DNA of 64,000 bases from CAJQLB01 sp041392065 (lineage in GTDB: Bacteria > Bacteroidota > Bacteroidia > Flavobacteriales > Flavobacteriaceae). Numbering within the stretch: position 1 is the stretch's first letter; each line of letters opens with the position of its first letter. The notes under the pieces were generated by a model that was not told where the DNA came from, made no database searches, and saw only the letters and a program-made list of their open reading frames with translations. Position numbers and translations under genes: made by a program. Where the stretch lies: contig JAWKMU010000002.1 of the NCBI GenBank assembly GCA_041392065.1, positions 496,001 to 560,000 on the forward strand, in the 5' to 3' direction. This document shows positions 44,017-52,776 of the stretch, piece by piece.

Positions 44017-45570
44017 TTAGCGAGGATTTAACACTACAAATGGAATGATCATTTCCTCTAATGAAACACCTCCATGTTGGTATGTGTTTCTGTAGTAACT
44101 TACGTAATGGTTGTAGTTGTTTGGGTAGGCAAAAAACAAATCGCTCTTAGCAAATATAAACGAACTGCTCATAGTAATAGAAGGTAAGTGTACGCTTTTT
44201 GGATCTTTAATAGCTAAAACTTCTTTATCTTCATAAGTTAAACTACGTCCTGTTTTGTAACGCAAATTTAAGCTCGTGTCTCTGTCGCCAATTACTTTTG
44301 AAGGATTTTTTACATTGATGGTTCCATGGTCTGTAGTTAAAATAAGTTTAAAACCAAGTTGTTGCGCTTGTTGAATCATTTCCAATAAAGGTGAATTTTT
44401 AAACCAACTCTCAGTAAGTGATCTGTAAGCTTTATCATTGGATGCTAATTCTTTTATCACTTCCATTTCGGTTTTTGAGTGCGAGAGCATATCTACAAAG
44501 TTGTAGACAACCACAGTTAAATCGTTGTCTTTTTTAGACCTAAAGTTTTCAACAAACTTTTTTCCAGATTTTAAATTGGTAACTTTTACATATTCGTGTT
44601 TTAAATGAGATAATCCTAAGCGCTTTAGCTGAGCTTCAAGAAACTCACCTTCGTAAAGGTTTTTTCCTCCTTCGTCTGTATCATTAAGCCATAAATTTGG
44701 ATGTAATCGTTCCATATCGCTTGGCATTAGCCCTGAGAATATAGAGTTTCTGGCATATTGGGTTGCTGTTGGTAATATACTGTAGTAAGCTGTTTCATCC
44801 TCAACCTTATAATGGTTATTAATAATAGGTTGTAATACTTTCCATTGGTCATATCTTAAGTTATCTATAACCACAAACAATGTTGGTTGTCCACTTGAAA
44901 GCTGTGGCACTACCTTTTCCTTAAATAAATTATGAGACATTGTTGGAGCAGATGCCTTGGCAGAAAACCAATTGGTATAATTTTTTTCGATAAATTTTCC
45001 GAACTGATGGTTGGCCTCAGTTTTTTGGGATTCCAAAATTTCTATCATGGCTGGGTCTTCTATGTTTTCTAACTGTATTTCCCAATAAATGAGCCTTTGG
45101 TAAAGTGAAGCCCAATCTTCATAACTGTTTACCATAGCCATTTCCATGGCAATTTTTCTAAATTCCTGCTGGTAGCTTGATGTTGTTTTTTCAGAAACCA
45201 GTCGAGTATTATCTAAATTCTTTTTAAGACTCAACAAAATTTGATGAGGATTAACGGGTTTTATTAGATAATCTGCGATTTTGCTACCAATGGCTTCTTC
45301 CATAATGTATTCTTCTTCGCTTTTGGTAATCATCACTACAGGAAGGTTGGCATTTTTTTCTTTTATTTCAGACAAGGTCTCCAAACCTGTTAATCCTGGC
45401 ATGTTTTCATCAAGAAAAACAATGTCAAATTTTTGATCGCTAATTATCTCTAAGGCTTCAGTACCATTAGTACAGGTTGTAACTTGGTAATTTTTTTTCT
45501 CTAAAAACAGTATATGTGGTTTAAGCAAATCTATTTCGTCATCAATCCAAAGGACGTTTATGTTGTTCAT
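44017..45570 (-). CDS. porX: PorX, response regulator with PglZ domain controlling T9SS genes
   Basis: The 517-residue protein has a CheY-like receiver at 1-120, with acidic pocket D10/D11, phosphorylation site D54 in IVFLDENMPG and K104-like MITKSEE/LIKPVNP region. A helical linker follows, then a PglZ/alkaline-phosphatase-fold domain from about 205, with LFVVIDNLRYDQW, SILPTATQYARNSIF and LTTDHGTI supplying metal ligands. In Porphyromonas and Flavobacterium PorX works with PorY and SigP to switch on the type IX secretion system and also cleaves cyclic and linear oligonucleotides. It is relevant here because two T9SS cargo genes lie in the same window. Confidence 0.95.
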   Translation of the reverse strand: MNNINVLWIDDEIDLLKPHILFLEKKNYQVTTCTNGTEALEIISDQKFDIVFLDENMPGLTGLETLSEIKEKNANLPVVMITKSEEEYIMEEAIGSKIADYLIKPVNPHQILLSLKKNLDNTRLVSEKTTSSYQQEFRKIAMEMAMVNSYEDWASLYQRLIYWEIQLENIEDPAMIEILESQKTEANHQFGKFIEKNYTNWFSAKASAPTMSHNLFKEKVVPQLSSGQPTLFVVIDNLRYDQWKVLQPIINNHYKVEDETAYYSILPTATQYARNSIFSGLMPSDMERLHPNLWLNDTDEGGKNLYEGEFLEAQLKRLGLSHLKHEYVKVTNLKSGKKFVENFRSKKDNDLTVVVYNFVDMLSHSKTEMEVIKELASNDKAYRSLTESWFKNSPLLEMIQQAQQLGFKLILTTDHGTINVKNPSKVIGDRDTSLNLRYKTGRSLTYEDKEVLAIKDPKSVHLPSITMSSSFIFAKSDLFFAYPNNYNHYVSYYRNTYQHGGVSLEEMIIPFVVLNPR

Positions 45571-45575
45571 ATATT

Positions 45576-45583
45576 TATATTTG
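45576..45583 (+). promoter_or_regulatory. Promoter -7 element of the HD-domain gene
   Basis: TATATTTG matches TAnnTTTG. Transcription should start near 45588, leaving about 18 bases before the TTG start codon at 45606. Confidence 0.5.
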
Positions 45584-45605
45584 TAAAAAATTTAATTGTT
45601 ATAGT

Positions 45606-46835
45606 TTGAGCACAAAGAACAAACTTAAAATATTTAACGACCCAATTTACGGTTTTATTACTATTCCCAATGCTTTAATTTTTGATCTTATTGAACATAA
45701 ATATTTTCAGAGACTAAGACGCATTACACAAATGGGTTTGTCTTATTTGGTATATCCTGGAGCTCACCACACAAGGTTTCATCATGCTTTAGGCTGTATG
45801 TTTTTAATGCAAAAAGCGGTTGGAATACTTCGTTTTAAAGGAGTTAAAATTTCTGAAGATGAAGAAAACGCACTACTCATTGCTATACTTTTGCATGATG
45901 TTGGTCATGGGCCTTTTAGTCATGCCATGGAACATAGTATTGTAAATGGTGTTTCTCACGAAGAACTTTCCTTGTTTTTTATGGAAAAACTGAATGAAGA
46001 ATTTAATGGAAGCTTATCGCTTGCCATCACTATTTTTAAGGGAGAGTACAGCAGAAACTTTATGCACCAGCTTATTTCGAGTCAATTGGACATGGATAGG
46101 GCAGACTATCTAAAACGTGATAGCTTTTATACTGGAGTTGCTGAAGGAAATATAAATAGTGAGCGTTTAATTACAATGCTTAATGTTGTGAATGATGAAT
46201 TGGTTATTGAGGAAAAAGGTATTTATTCTGTTGAAAAATTTTTAACCGCAAGACGGTTAATGTATTGGCAAGTGTATTTGCACAAAACAAGTTTGGTGGC
46301 AGAAAATTTGCTTATAAAATTATTGCAACGTGCTAAAGAACTCACCACAAAAGGATTTGGCTTGGAAGCAAGTAAGGCATTGTTATTCTTTTTAAAAAAC
46401 TCTGTTTCTAAAAAAGATTTTAACGATAATGTATTACACACATTTGCAAAATTAGACGATGTAGACATATTGTCTGCAATGAAATCATGGCAATACCATG
46501 ATGATTTTGTTCTAAAAAATTTAAGCCAAATGATTATGGAAAGAGAGTTGTTGAAAATTAAATTTAAGAGCAGTAAGGTTAAAAACTCAAGTTTTGAAAA
46601 GCACATCAAAGATTTAATGATAAAATACAAGATTACTCATGAAGAAGCTTCATATTTTGTGTTTGGAGGAGAGGTTACAAACCAAGCATACCAATCAAAA
46701 GGTCAAAAAATAAACATTCTGTTTAAAAACGGAAAAGTAAAGGATATCATTGAGGCTTCAGACCATTTAAATTTAAAAGTTTTGGCTAAACCTGTAACCA
46801 AGTACTTTATATGTTATCCTAAGGTTAAACTTTAG
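45606..46835 (+). CDS. HD-domain phosphohydrolase (SAMHD1/dGTPase-like)
   Basis: This 409-residue cytoplasmic protein has the HD metal site: H54/H55 and H59/H60 in GAHHTRFHHALG, and H97-D98 in LLHDVGHGPFSH, followed by SSQLDMDRADYLKRDSFY with a further Asp. These match dNTPase/HD hydrolases of the YdhJ type. The start is a TTG at 45606; no ATG occurs before the conserved LKIFNDPIYGF, and the -7 element lies just upstream. It is divergent from porX and followed by the lpx operon. The nucleotide substrate is unknown. Confidence 0.9.
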   Translation: MSTKNKLKIFNDPIYGFITIPNALIFDLIEHKYFQRLRRITQMGLSYLVYPGAHHTRFHHALGCMFLMQKAVGILRFKGVKISEDEENALLIAILLHDVGHGPFSHAMEHSIVNGVSHEELSLFFMEKLNEEFNGSLSLAITIFKGEYSRNFMHQLISSQLDMDRADYLKRDSFYTGVAEGNINSERLITMLNVVNDELVIEEKGIYSVEKFLTARRLMYWQVYLHKTSLVAENLLIKLLQRAKELTTKGFGLEASKALLFFLKNSVSKKDFNDNVLHTFAKLDDVDILSAMKSWQYHDDFVLKNLSQMIMERELLKIKFKSSKVKNSSFEKHIKDLMIKYKITHEEASYFVFGGEVTNQAYQSKGQKINILFKNGKVKDIIEASDHLNLKVLAKPVTKYFICYPKVKL

Positions 46836-46846
46836 CACATTTTTTA

Positions 46847-46854
46847 TACTTTTG
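46847..46854 (+). promoter_or_regulatory. Promoter -7 element of the lpxD-lpxC/fabZ-lpxA operon
   Basis: TACTTTTG matches TAnnTTTG, 72 bases upstream of the lpxD GTG start. Confidence 0.5.
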
Positions 46855-46925
46855 CTCAACCGAAACTAAATGTTGAAGATTATTTGTTGTATCCTGAAAG
46901 TTTTTAAAACAATAAACCTAAAAGC

Positions 46926-47948
46926 GTGAAATTTACTGCAGCACAAATAGCAGGAATCTTAGAAGGAAATGTAGTTGGTGACCCAGAAATTGAAGTCTCT
47001 AAGCTTGCAAAAATTGAAGAAGGCAAGGAAGGCTCATTAACTTTTTTAGCCAACCCAAAATACACACCTTACATCTATACTACAAAATCTTCCATTACAA
47101 TTGTTAATAATGATTTTGAGCCTGATGGTGAGATTTCGACTACTTTAATAAAAGTCAGTGACGCTTACAAAGCTTTTTCAACCTTATTGCATTACTATAA
47201 TCAAGTAAAAATGAATAAGGTTGGTATTGAACAGCCAAGTGTTATTTCTAAATCAGCTACTTATGGAGATAATTTATACTTAGGTGCTTTTTCTTATTTA
47301 GGAGACAATGTAAAAATTGGCAACAACGTAAAAATCTATCCTAATACATACATTGGAGATAATGTAAGTATTGGAAATAACGTAGTCATATTTTCTGGAG
47401 TAAAAATATATTCAGACTGTATTGTAGGTAATGATTGTGTAATTAACTCTGCAGCAGTTATTGGCGCAGATGGTTTTGGTTTTACGCCAAATGAAAAAGG
47501 AGAATACAATAAAGTACCTCAAACAGGAAATGTTATTTTAGAAGACCATGTAGATGTTGGCGCAGCTACAACCATAGATAGAGCCACTTTAGGTTCTACA
47601 ATAATTAGGAAAGGAGTCAAGTTAGACAATCAAATACAAATAGCTCATAATGTTGAAATTGGAAAAAACACAGTTATTGCAGCACAAACTGGAATAGCTG
47701 GTTCAACCAAAATAGGCGAAAATTGCCAAATAGGAGGGCAAGTAGGCATTGTTGGTCATATTTCTATCGGAAATAATGTAAAAATTCAAGCACAATCAGG
47801 AATTGGCAGAAATGTAAAAGATAATGAAGTTTTGCAAGGTTCTCCTGCATTGTCCTATGGCGATTTTAATAAATCTTATGTGTATTTTAAAAATCTGCCA
47901 AAAATCGTTAAACAATTAGACAGTTTAGAAAAAAAAAGAGAAAACTAA
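46926..47948 (+). CDS. lpxD: UDP-3-O-acylglucosamine N-acyltransferase
   Basis: LpxD adds the N-linked hydroxyacyl chain in lipid A synthesis (third step), using acyl-ACP in the cytoplasm. The product has 340 residues with the GTG start at 46926. The N-terminal uridine-binding domain includes GSLTFLANPKYTPYIY. It is followed by about ten left-handed beta-helix hexad turns (such as IGNNVKIYPNTYIGDNV) and the catalytic histidine region QIAHNVEIGKN. The C-terminal helix is KNLPKIVKQLDSLEK. Its stop overlaps the lpxC/fabZ start by one base. Confidence 0.95.
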   Translation: MKFTAAQIAGILEGNVVGDPEIEVSKLAKIEEGKEGSLTFLANPKYTPYIYTTKSSITIVNNDFEPDGEISTTLIKVSDAYKAFSTLLHYYNQVKMNKVGIEQPSVISKSATYGDNLYLGAFSYLGDNVKIGNNVKIYPNTYIGDNVSIGNNVVIFSGVKIYSDCIVGNDCVINSAAVIGADGFGFTPNEKGEYNKVPQTGNVILEDHVDVGAATTIDRATLGSTIIRKGVKLDNQIQIAHNVEIGKNTVIAAQTGIAGSTKIGENCQIGGQVGIVGHISIGNNVKIQAQSGIGRNVKDNEVLQGSPALSYGDFNKSYVYFKNLPKIVKQLDSLEKKREN

Positions 47949-49348
47949 TGGTTAGTAAAGAATTTAAGCAAACTACAATTGCTAAAGAAGTTTCGCTAAT
48001 AGGAGTTGGACTGCACACTGGAAAAGACGTTACACTAACTTTTAAACCTGCTGAAGCTAATAATGGTTATGCTTTTGTTAGAGTTGATCTTGAAGGAAGT
48101 CCAACTATCGAAGCTGATGCTGGTTATGTGACCAATACACAACGTGGCACTTGTCTTGAAAAAAATGGAGTAACCATACAAACCTGTGAGCATGTTTTAG
48201 CTGCTTTGGTTGGTTTGGAAATTGATAATGTTTACATGGAGCTCAATGCTTCAGAACCTCCAATTATGGATGGTTCTTCAAAATTCTTTGTTGAGGCTTT
48301 AGAATCTGCTGGAATTGTTGAGTTAGATGCCAATCGTGAAGAATATATTATTAAAGAAGTTATTTCTTATAAAGATGAAGAGTCAGGAAGTGAAATAACT
48401 ATTATCCCAGCAGATGAATACCAAGTCACCACAATGGTTGACTTTGGCACCAAAGTTTTAGGTACTCAAAATGCAACTTTAAACAGCATTTCAGATTTTA
48501 AAAAAGAAATAGCAGATTCCAGAACCTTTAGTTTTTTGCATGAATTAGAAATGCTACTTGAACATGGTTTAATAAAAGGAGGCGATCTGAACAATGCTAT
48601 AGTGTATGTAGATAAAGAATTATCTCCTGTAACAATGGAACGTTTAAAAGTTGCTTTTAAAAAGGACAACATTTCAATAAAGCCAAATGGTATATTAGAT
48701 AACTTAACGCTTCACCATCCTAACGAAGCAGCAAGACATAAACTTCTTGATGTGGTTGGTGATTTAGCTTTAATTGGCACGCGATTAAAAGGTAAGGTAA
48801 TAGCTAATAAACCAGGACATTTTGTTAACACACAATTTGCCAAAAAGCTTCAAAAAATAATTAAAAACGAGCGCAGAAATTATGTTCCTGATGTCGATTT
48901 GTTTGCAACTCCAGTAAAAGATGTTAACCAAATTATGGAGATGCTACCTCATAGACCTCCATTTTTGCTTGTAGACAAAATACTCGAACTTTCAGATGTT
49001 CACGTCATTGGATTAAAAAATGTAACCATGAACGAGCCATTTTTTGTAGGCCATTTTCCTGGTGCTCCAGTAATGCCTGGAGTTTTACAAATTGAGGCCA
49101 TGGCTCAAACAGGAGGTATATTGGTTTTGAGCACTGTGCCTGATCCTGAAAATTATCTAACCTATTTACTTAAGATAGATAATGTACGTTATAAACATCA
49201 AGTGGTTCCAGGTGACACACTAATTTTTAAATTAGACTTAATATCACCTATTAGAAGAGGACTTTGCCAAATGCATGGAAAAGCCTATGCTAATGGTAAA
49301 CTTGTTTCTGAAGCCGAAATCATGGCTCAAATTGTTAAAGTAAAATAA
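47948..49348 (+). CDS. lpxC/fabZ: Fused LpxC deacetylase / FabZ dehydratase
   Basis: This 466-residue bifunctional protein is typical of Bacteroidota. Residues 1-305 are LpxC, the zinc deacetylase that commits UDP-3-O-acyl-GlcNAc to lipid A: TCEHVLAALVGLEIDN and HPNEAARHKLLDVVGDL supply the zinc histidines and the catalytic His/Asp. Residues 320-466 are FabZ, the 3-hydroxyacyl-ACP dehydratase, with LPHRPPFLLVDKI and VGHFPGAPVMPGVLQIEAMAQ holding the active His and Glu. The two compete for 3-hydroxyacyl chains, so fusion may balance lipid A and phospholipid. lpxA starts 6 bases downstream. Confidence 0.96.
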   Translation: MVSKEFKQTTIAKEVSLIGVGLHTGKDVTLTFKPAEANNGYAFVRVDLEGSPTIEADAGYVTNTQRGTCLEKNGVTIQTCEHVLAALVGLEIDNVYMELNASEPPIMDGSSKFFVEALESAGIVELDANREEYIIKEVISYKDEESGSEITIIPADEYQVTTMVDFGTKVLGTQNATLNSISDFKKEIADSRTFSFLHELEMLLEHGLIKGGDLNNAIVYVDKELSPVTMERLKVAFKKDNISIKPNGILDNLTLHHPNEAARHKLLDVVGDLALIGTRLKGKVIANKPGHFVNTQFAKKLQKIIKNERRNYVPDVDLFATPVKDVNQIMEMLPHRPPFLLVDKILELSDVHVIGLKNVTMNEPFFVGHFPGAPVMPGVLQIEAMAQTGGILVLSTVPDPENYLTYLLKIDNVRYKHQVVPGDTLIFKLDLISPIRRGLCQMHGKAYANGKLVSEAEIMAQIVKVK

Positions 49349-49354
49349 TAAAAA

Positions 49355-50140
49355 ATGAATCAACCTCTTGCATACGTTCATCCAGGAGCTAAAATTGCAA
49401 AAAATGTAGTCATAGAACCTTTTACAACCATTCATAACAATGTTATAATTGGTGAAGGAACTTGGATTGGCTCAAACGTTACCATAATGGAAGGAGCCAG
49501 AATAGGAAAGAACTGCAACATTTTTCCAGGAGCAGTAATTTCGGCAATTCCTCAAGATTTAAAATATAATGATGAAGACACAACGGTTGAAATTGGTAAC
49601 AATGTAACCATAAGAGAATGTGTAACCATTAATCGTGGTACAGCAGATAAAATGAAAACTGTTATAGGCGACAACTGTTTAATAATGGCTTATTGTCACA
49701 TTGCGCACGATTGTTTTGTTGGCAACAATTGTATTTTTTCAAACAACAGTACACTTGCTGGTCATATTACTGTTGGAGATTATGTGGTGTTAGCTGGTAT
49801 GACAGCTGTGCATCAATTTTGTTCTATTGGCAATCATGCTTTTGTTACAGGAGGATCGTTGGTGAGAAAAGACGTCCCACCATTTGTTAAAGCAGCGAGA
49901 GAACCACTTTCTTATGTTGGAATTAATTCAGTTGGACTTAGAAGAAGAGGTTTTTCAGCAGATAAAATAAGGGAAATTCAAAATATATATAGATTACTCT
50001 ATCAAAAAAATTATAATAACACTCAAGCTTCAGAAATAATTGAAGCCGAAATGGAAGCCACTCCTGAACGAGATGAAATTCTTCAATTTATAAAGAACTC
50101 TCATCGAGGTATCATGAAAGGCTACTTTAAATCAAATTAA
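49355..50140 (+). CDS. lpxA: UDP-N-acetylglucosamine O-acyltransferase
   Basis: LpxA transfers a 3-hydroxyacyl chain to UDP-GlcNAc, the first step of lipid A synthesis. The product has 261 residues. Hexad turns run from YVHPGAKIAKNVVIEPFTTI through GDNCLIMAYCHIAHDCFVGNN, which holds the catalytic histidine, to AGMTAVHQFCSIGNHAFV. The C-terminal helical domain includes VGINSVGLRRRGF. It completes the lpxD-lpxC/fabZ-lpxA set in one operon; efp follows after 56 bases. Confidence 0.96.
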   Translation: MNQPLAYVHPGAKIAKNVVIEPFTTIHNNVIIGEGTWIGSNVTIMEGARIGKNCNIFPGAVISAIPQDLKYNDEDTTVEIGNNVTIRECVTINRGTADKMKTVIGDNCLIMAYCHIAHDCFVGNNCIFSNNSTLAGHITVGDYVVLAGMTAVHQFCSIGNHAFVTGGSLVRKDVPPFVKAAREPLSYVGINSVGLRRRGFSADKIREIQNIYRLLYQKNYNNTQASEIIEAEMEATPERDEILQFIKNSHRGIMKGYFKSN

Positions 50141-50196
50141 CTTTCTCTACTAAAGCTTAGCTTAGGTAGAATTAATAAATACAAACAAACATTTTT

Positions 50197-50766
50197 ATGG
50201 CTAGTACATCAGATATTAGAAACGGATTGTGCATTAGGTACAACCATGATATTTATAAAATTATTGAATTTTTACATGTAAAACCAGGAAAAGGACCAGC
50301 TTTTGTAAGAACAAAGCTAAAAAGCGTAACTACAGGAAAAGTATTGGAAAACACATTTTCTGCTGGTCACAAAATTGAAGACGTAAGAGTAGAAACTCAT
50401 CAGTTTCAGTATTTATACAACGAAGGAGACACCTTCCATTTTATGAATACTGACGATTACACTCAAATTACTCTGCAAAAAGATGCTTTAGATGCTCCTG
50501 ATTTACTTAAAGAAGGTGAAGTGGTTACTGTTATCATGAATGCAGAAGATGGTATGATGCCTCTTTCTGTTGAAATGCCTGCAAGCGTTGTTTTAGAAAT
50601 TACACATACAGAACCAGGAGTAAAAGGCAACACAGCAACCAATGCTATGAAGCCTGCAACTGTTGAAACTGGAGCAACAGTTATGGTTCCTTTGTTTATA
50701 AACGAAGGAGACAAGATTAAGATAGAAACAGAAAAAGGAACCTATAAAGAACGTGTAAAAGAGTAG
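50197..50766 (+). CDS. efp: Elongation factor P
   Basis: EF-P relieves ribosomes stalled at proline runs. The 189 residues form three domains, with the loop KPGKGPAFVRTK carrying K32 at the tip position that is post-translationally modified or left bare in different lineages. YLYNEGDTFHFMNTDDYTQ and the C-terminal OB domain (EPGVKGNTATNAMKPATVETG, VPLFINEGDKIKIET) are standard. It sits between lpxA and an LpxD-like gene, 5 bases before the latter, an arrangement often seen in flavobacteria. Confidence 0.96.
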   Translation: MASTSDIRNGLCIRYNHDIYKIIEFLHVKPGKGPAFVRTKLKSVTTGKVLENTFSAGHKIEDVRVETHQFQYLYNEGDTFHFMNTDDYTQITLQKDALDAPDLLKEGEVVTVIMNAEDGMMPLSVEMPASVVLEITHTEPGVKGNTATNAMKPATVETGATVMVPLFINEGDKIKIETEKGTYKERVKE

Positions 50767-50771
50767 GTAAA

Positions 50772-51707
50772 ATGAAATTTCCTAAGCCACATACCTTAGA
50801 ACAAATTGCTGAAATTATCAATTGTAAATTTGTTGGTGATAAAGATTTTCCTGTTTTAGGAATGAACGAAATTCATGTGGTTACAAAAGGTGATATTGTT
50901 TTTGTAGATCATCCTAAATACTATGACAAAGCTTTAGAATCTGCTGCAACTATTGTATTGATTAATAAAGAAGTAGATTGCCCAGAATATAAAGCTCTTT
51001 TGGTTTCTGACGATCCATTTAGAGATTTCAATAAATTAACCAGTCACTTTAAGCCTTTTGTTTCTTCTAATAAAAGCATTTCTACAACTGCAAAAATAGG
51101 AGAAGGTACTGTAATACAACCTAATTGTTTTATTGGTAATGATGTGGTTATTGGTAAAAATTGTACAATTCACTCCAATGTGAGTATTTATGATGGAACT
51201 ATTATTGGTGATAATGTGATTATACATGCCAATACAGTATTAGGAGCAAGTGCTTTTTATTATAAAAAACGACCAGAAGGATTCGACCAATTGTTGTCAG
51301 GTGGAAATGTAGTGATAGAAAAAAATGTTGATATTGGAGCTTCTTGTACTATTGATAAAGGTGTTACAGCTTCAACAACCATAAAGGAAGGTACTAAAAT
51401 TGATAACTTGGTTCAGGTTGGTCACGATACTATAGTTGGTAGAAAATGTTTAATCGCATCACAAGTTGGTATTGCTGGCTGTGTCGTTATTGAAGATGAA
51501 GTTACTATTTGGGGACAGGTTGGCATTACAAGTGGTATAACAATTGGAACTAAAGCAGTAATTTCAGCGAAAGCAGGCGTTAGTAAATCTTTAGAAGGTA
51601 ATAAAAGCTATTTTGGTATTCCTGCTGACGACTTCAGGTCTAAGTACAAAGAGATTGCTGCCATTAAAAAAATTCCGGAAATTCTGGAAAAACTAAAAAA
51701 CTTATAA
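50772..51707 (+). CDS. LpxD-like acyltransferase paralogue
   Basis: This 311-residue left-handed beta-helix protein has the LpxD-type N-terminal domain (GDIVFVDHPKYYDKALESAATIVLI) and hexad turns such as IGKNCTIHSNVSIYDGTIIGDN. A histidine lies in LVQVGHDTIVGRKC, at the place of the LpxD catalytic His. It is distinct from lpxD at 46926 (weak similarity by eye). Such second copies near efp are annotated as UDP-3-O-(3-hydroxymyristoyl)glucosamine N-acyltransferase, but the true substrate may differ. It follows efp by 5 bases. Confidence 0.85.
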   Translation: MKFPKPHTLEQIAEIINCKFVGDKDFPVLGMNEIHVVTKGDIVFVDHPKYYDKALESAATIVLINKEVDCPEYKALLVSDDPFRDFNKLTSHFKPFVSSNKSISTTAKIGEGTVIQPNCFIGNDVVIGKNCTIHSNVSIYDGTIIGDNVIIHANTVLGASAFYYKKRPEGFDQLLSGGNVVIEKNVDIGASCTIDKGVTASTTIKEGTKIDNLVQVGHDTIVGRKCLIASQVGIAGCVVIEDEVTIWGQVGITSGITIGTKAVISAKAGVSKSLEGNKSYFGIPADDFRSKYKEIAAIKKIPEILEKLKNL

Positions 51708-51746
51708 ATAAAAACTCTTTTACTTTATTAATAGGTTTCAAAAAAT

Positions 51747-51754
51747 TACTTTTG
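51747..51754 (+). promoter_or_regulatory. Promoter -7 element of sucD
   Basis: TACTTTTG matches TAnnTTTG. A TTG in frame with sucD at 51752 lies inside it, so the ATG at 51788 is the start. Confidence 0.5.
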
Positions 51755-51787
51755 CACAACCTATTTAAAAAAATAATAAATTCACAA

Positions 51788-52660
51788 ATGAGCGTCTTAG
51801 TTAATAAAAATTCGAAAATAATTGTTCAAGGTTTTACTGGTAGTGAAGGTACTTTTCACGCTAGCCAAATGATTGAATATGGTACTAATGTAGTTGGTGG
51901 TGTTACACCAGGAAAAGGTGGTCAGACACATTTAGATAAGCCAGTTTTTAATACTGTTAAAGAAGCTGTTGAAAAAGTTGGTGCAGATACCACAATTATT
52001 TTCGTTCCACCTGCTTTTGCTGCAGATGCTATTATGGAAGCTGCTGATGCTGGAATTAAAGTAATTATTACCATAACTGAAGGAATTCCAGTTGCTGATA
52101 TGATTATTGCTTCAAATTATATAAAAGGTAAAAACTGCCGTTTGGTTGGACCAAACTGTCCAGGAGTTATTACTCCTGAAGAAGCCAAAGTAGGTATTAT
52201 GCCTGGATTTGTGTTTAAAAAAGGTAAAGTTGGTATAGTTTCTAAATCAGGAACGTTAACTTATGAAGCCGCAGATCAAGTTGTGAAACAAGGATTAGGT
52301 ATTACTACTGCAATTGGTATTGGTGGTGACCCAATTATTGGGACTACAACTAAAGAAGCTGTTGAAATGCTTATTAACGATCCTGAAACTGAATGTGTTG
52401 TTATGATTGGTGAAATTGGAGGTCAGTTAGAAGGAGATGCTGCGCAATGGTATAAAAATAGTGGAAGCAAAAAACCTGTTGTTGGTTTTATTGCTGGAGA
52501 AACTGCACCTGCTGGTCGTACAATGGGTCATGCTGGAGCTATTGTTGGTGGAAGTGATGATACTGCACAAGCTAAAAAAAGAATAATGAGAGAATGTGGA
52601 ATTCACGTGGTTGATTCACCAGCCGAAATTGGTAAAAAAGTTGCCGAAGTTTTAGCTTAA
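51788..52660 (+). CDS. sucD: Succinate-CoA ligase subunit alpha
   Basis: The 290-residue protein is the CoA-binding, phosphohistidine-carrying subunit of succinyl-CoA synthetase (TCA cycle). QGFTGSEGTFHASQM near 14-28 binds CoA; GRTMGHAGAIVGG includes the phosphorylated H248. The start is set at ATG 51788 (MSVLVNKNSKIIVQG), matching the usual N terminus. The beta subunit gene (sucC) is not adjacent, which is common in Bacteroidota. A terminator hairpin follows. Confidence 0.96.
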   Translation: MSVLVNKNSKIIVQGFTGSEGTFHASQMIEYGTNVVGGVTPGKGGQTHLDKPVFNTVKEAVEKVGADTTIIFVPPAFAADAIMEAADAGIKVIITITEGIPVADMIIASNYIKGKNCRLVGPNCPGVITPEEAKVGIMPGFVFKKGKVGIVSKSGTLTYEAADQVVKQGLGITTAIGIGGDPIIGTTTKEAVEMLINDPETECVVMIGEIGGQLEGDAAQWYKNSGSKKPVVGFIAGETAPAGRTMGHAGAIVGGSDDTAQAKKRIMRECGIHVVDSPAEIGKKVAEVLA

Positions 52661-52690
52661 ACTTTAACTTTATTATAATATACAGTGTTA

Positions 52691-52720
52691 AAAACCTCAT
52701 AAGATTTTGTGAGGTTTTTT
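52691..52720 (+). terminator. Rho-independent terminator after sucD
   Basis: AAAACCTCA pairs with TGAGGTTTT around an eleven-base loop, followed by a T-run. Confidence 0.85.
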
Positions 52721-52722
52721 TA

Positions 52723-52751
52723 TTTGATGCAACTTGTAATTGCTATCTTTG
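52723..52751 (+). promoter_or_regulatory. Complete Bacteroidota promoter ahead of fabG
   Basis: TTTG (52723-52726) and TATCTTTG (52744-52751) are separated by 17 bases, fitting the -33/-7 spacing. The fabG ATG is 26 bases downstream. Confidence 0.65.
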
Positions 52752-52776
52752 AAAATCAACTATTACACAATAAACT

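Noticed and set aside
51752..51787. Upstream TTG extension of sucD
   Set aside because: The TTG lies inside the -7 promoter element and the extra residues do not match SucD proteins.
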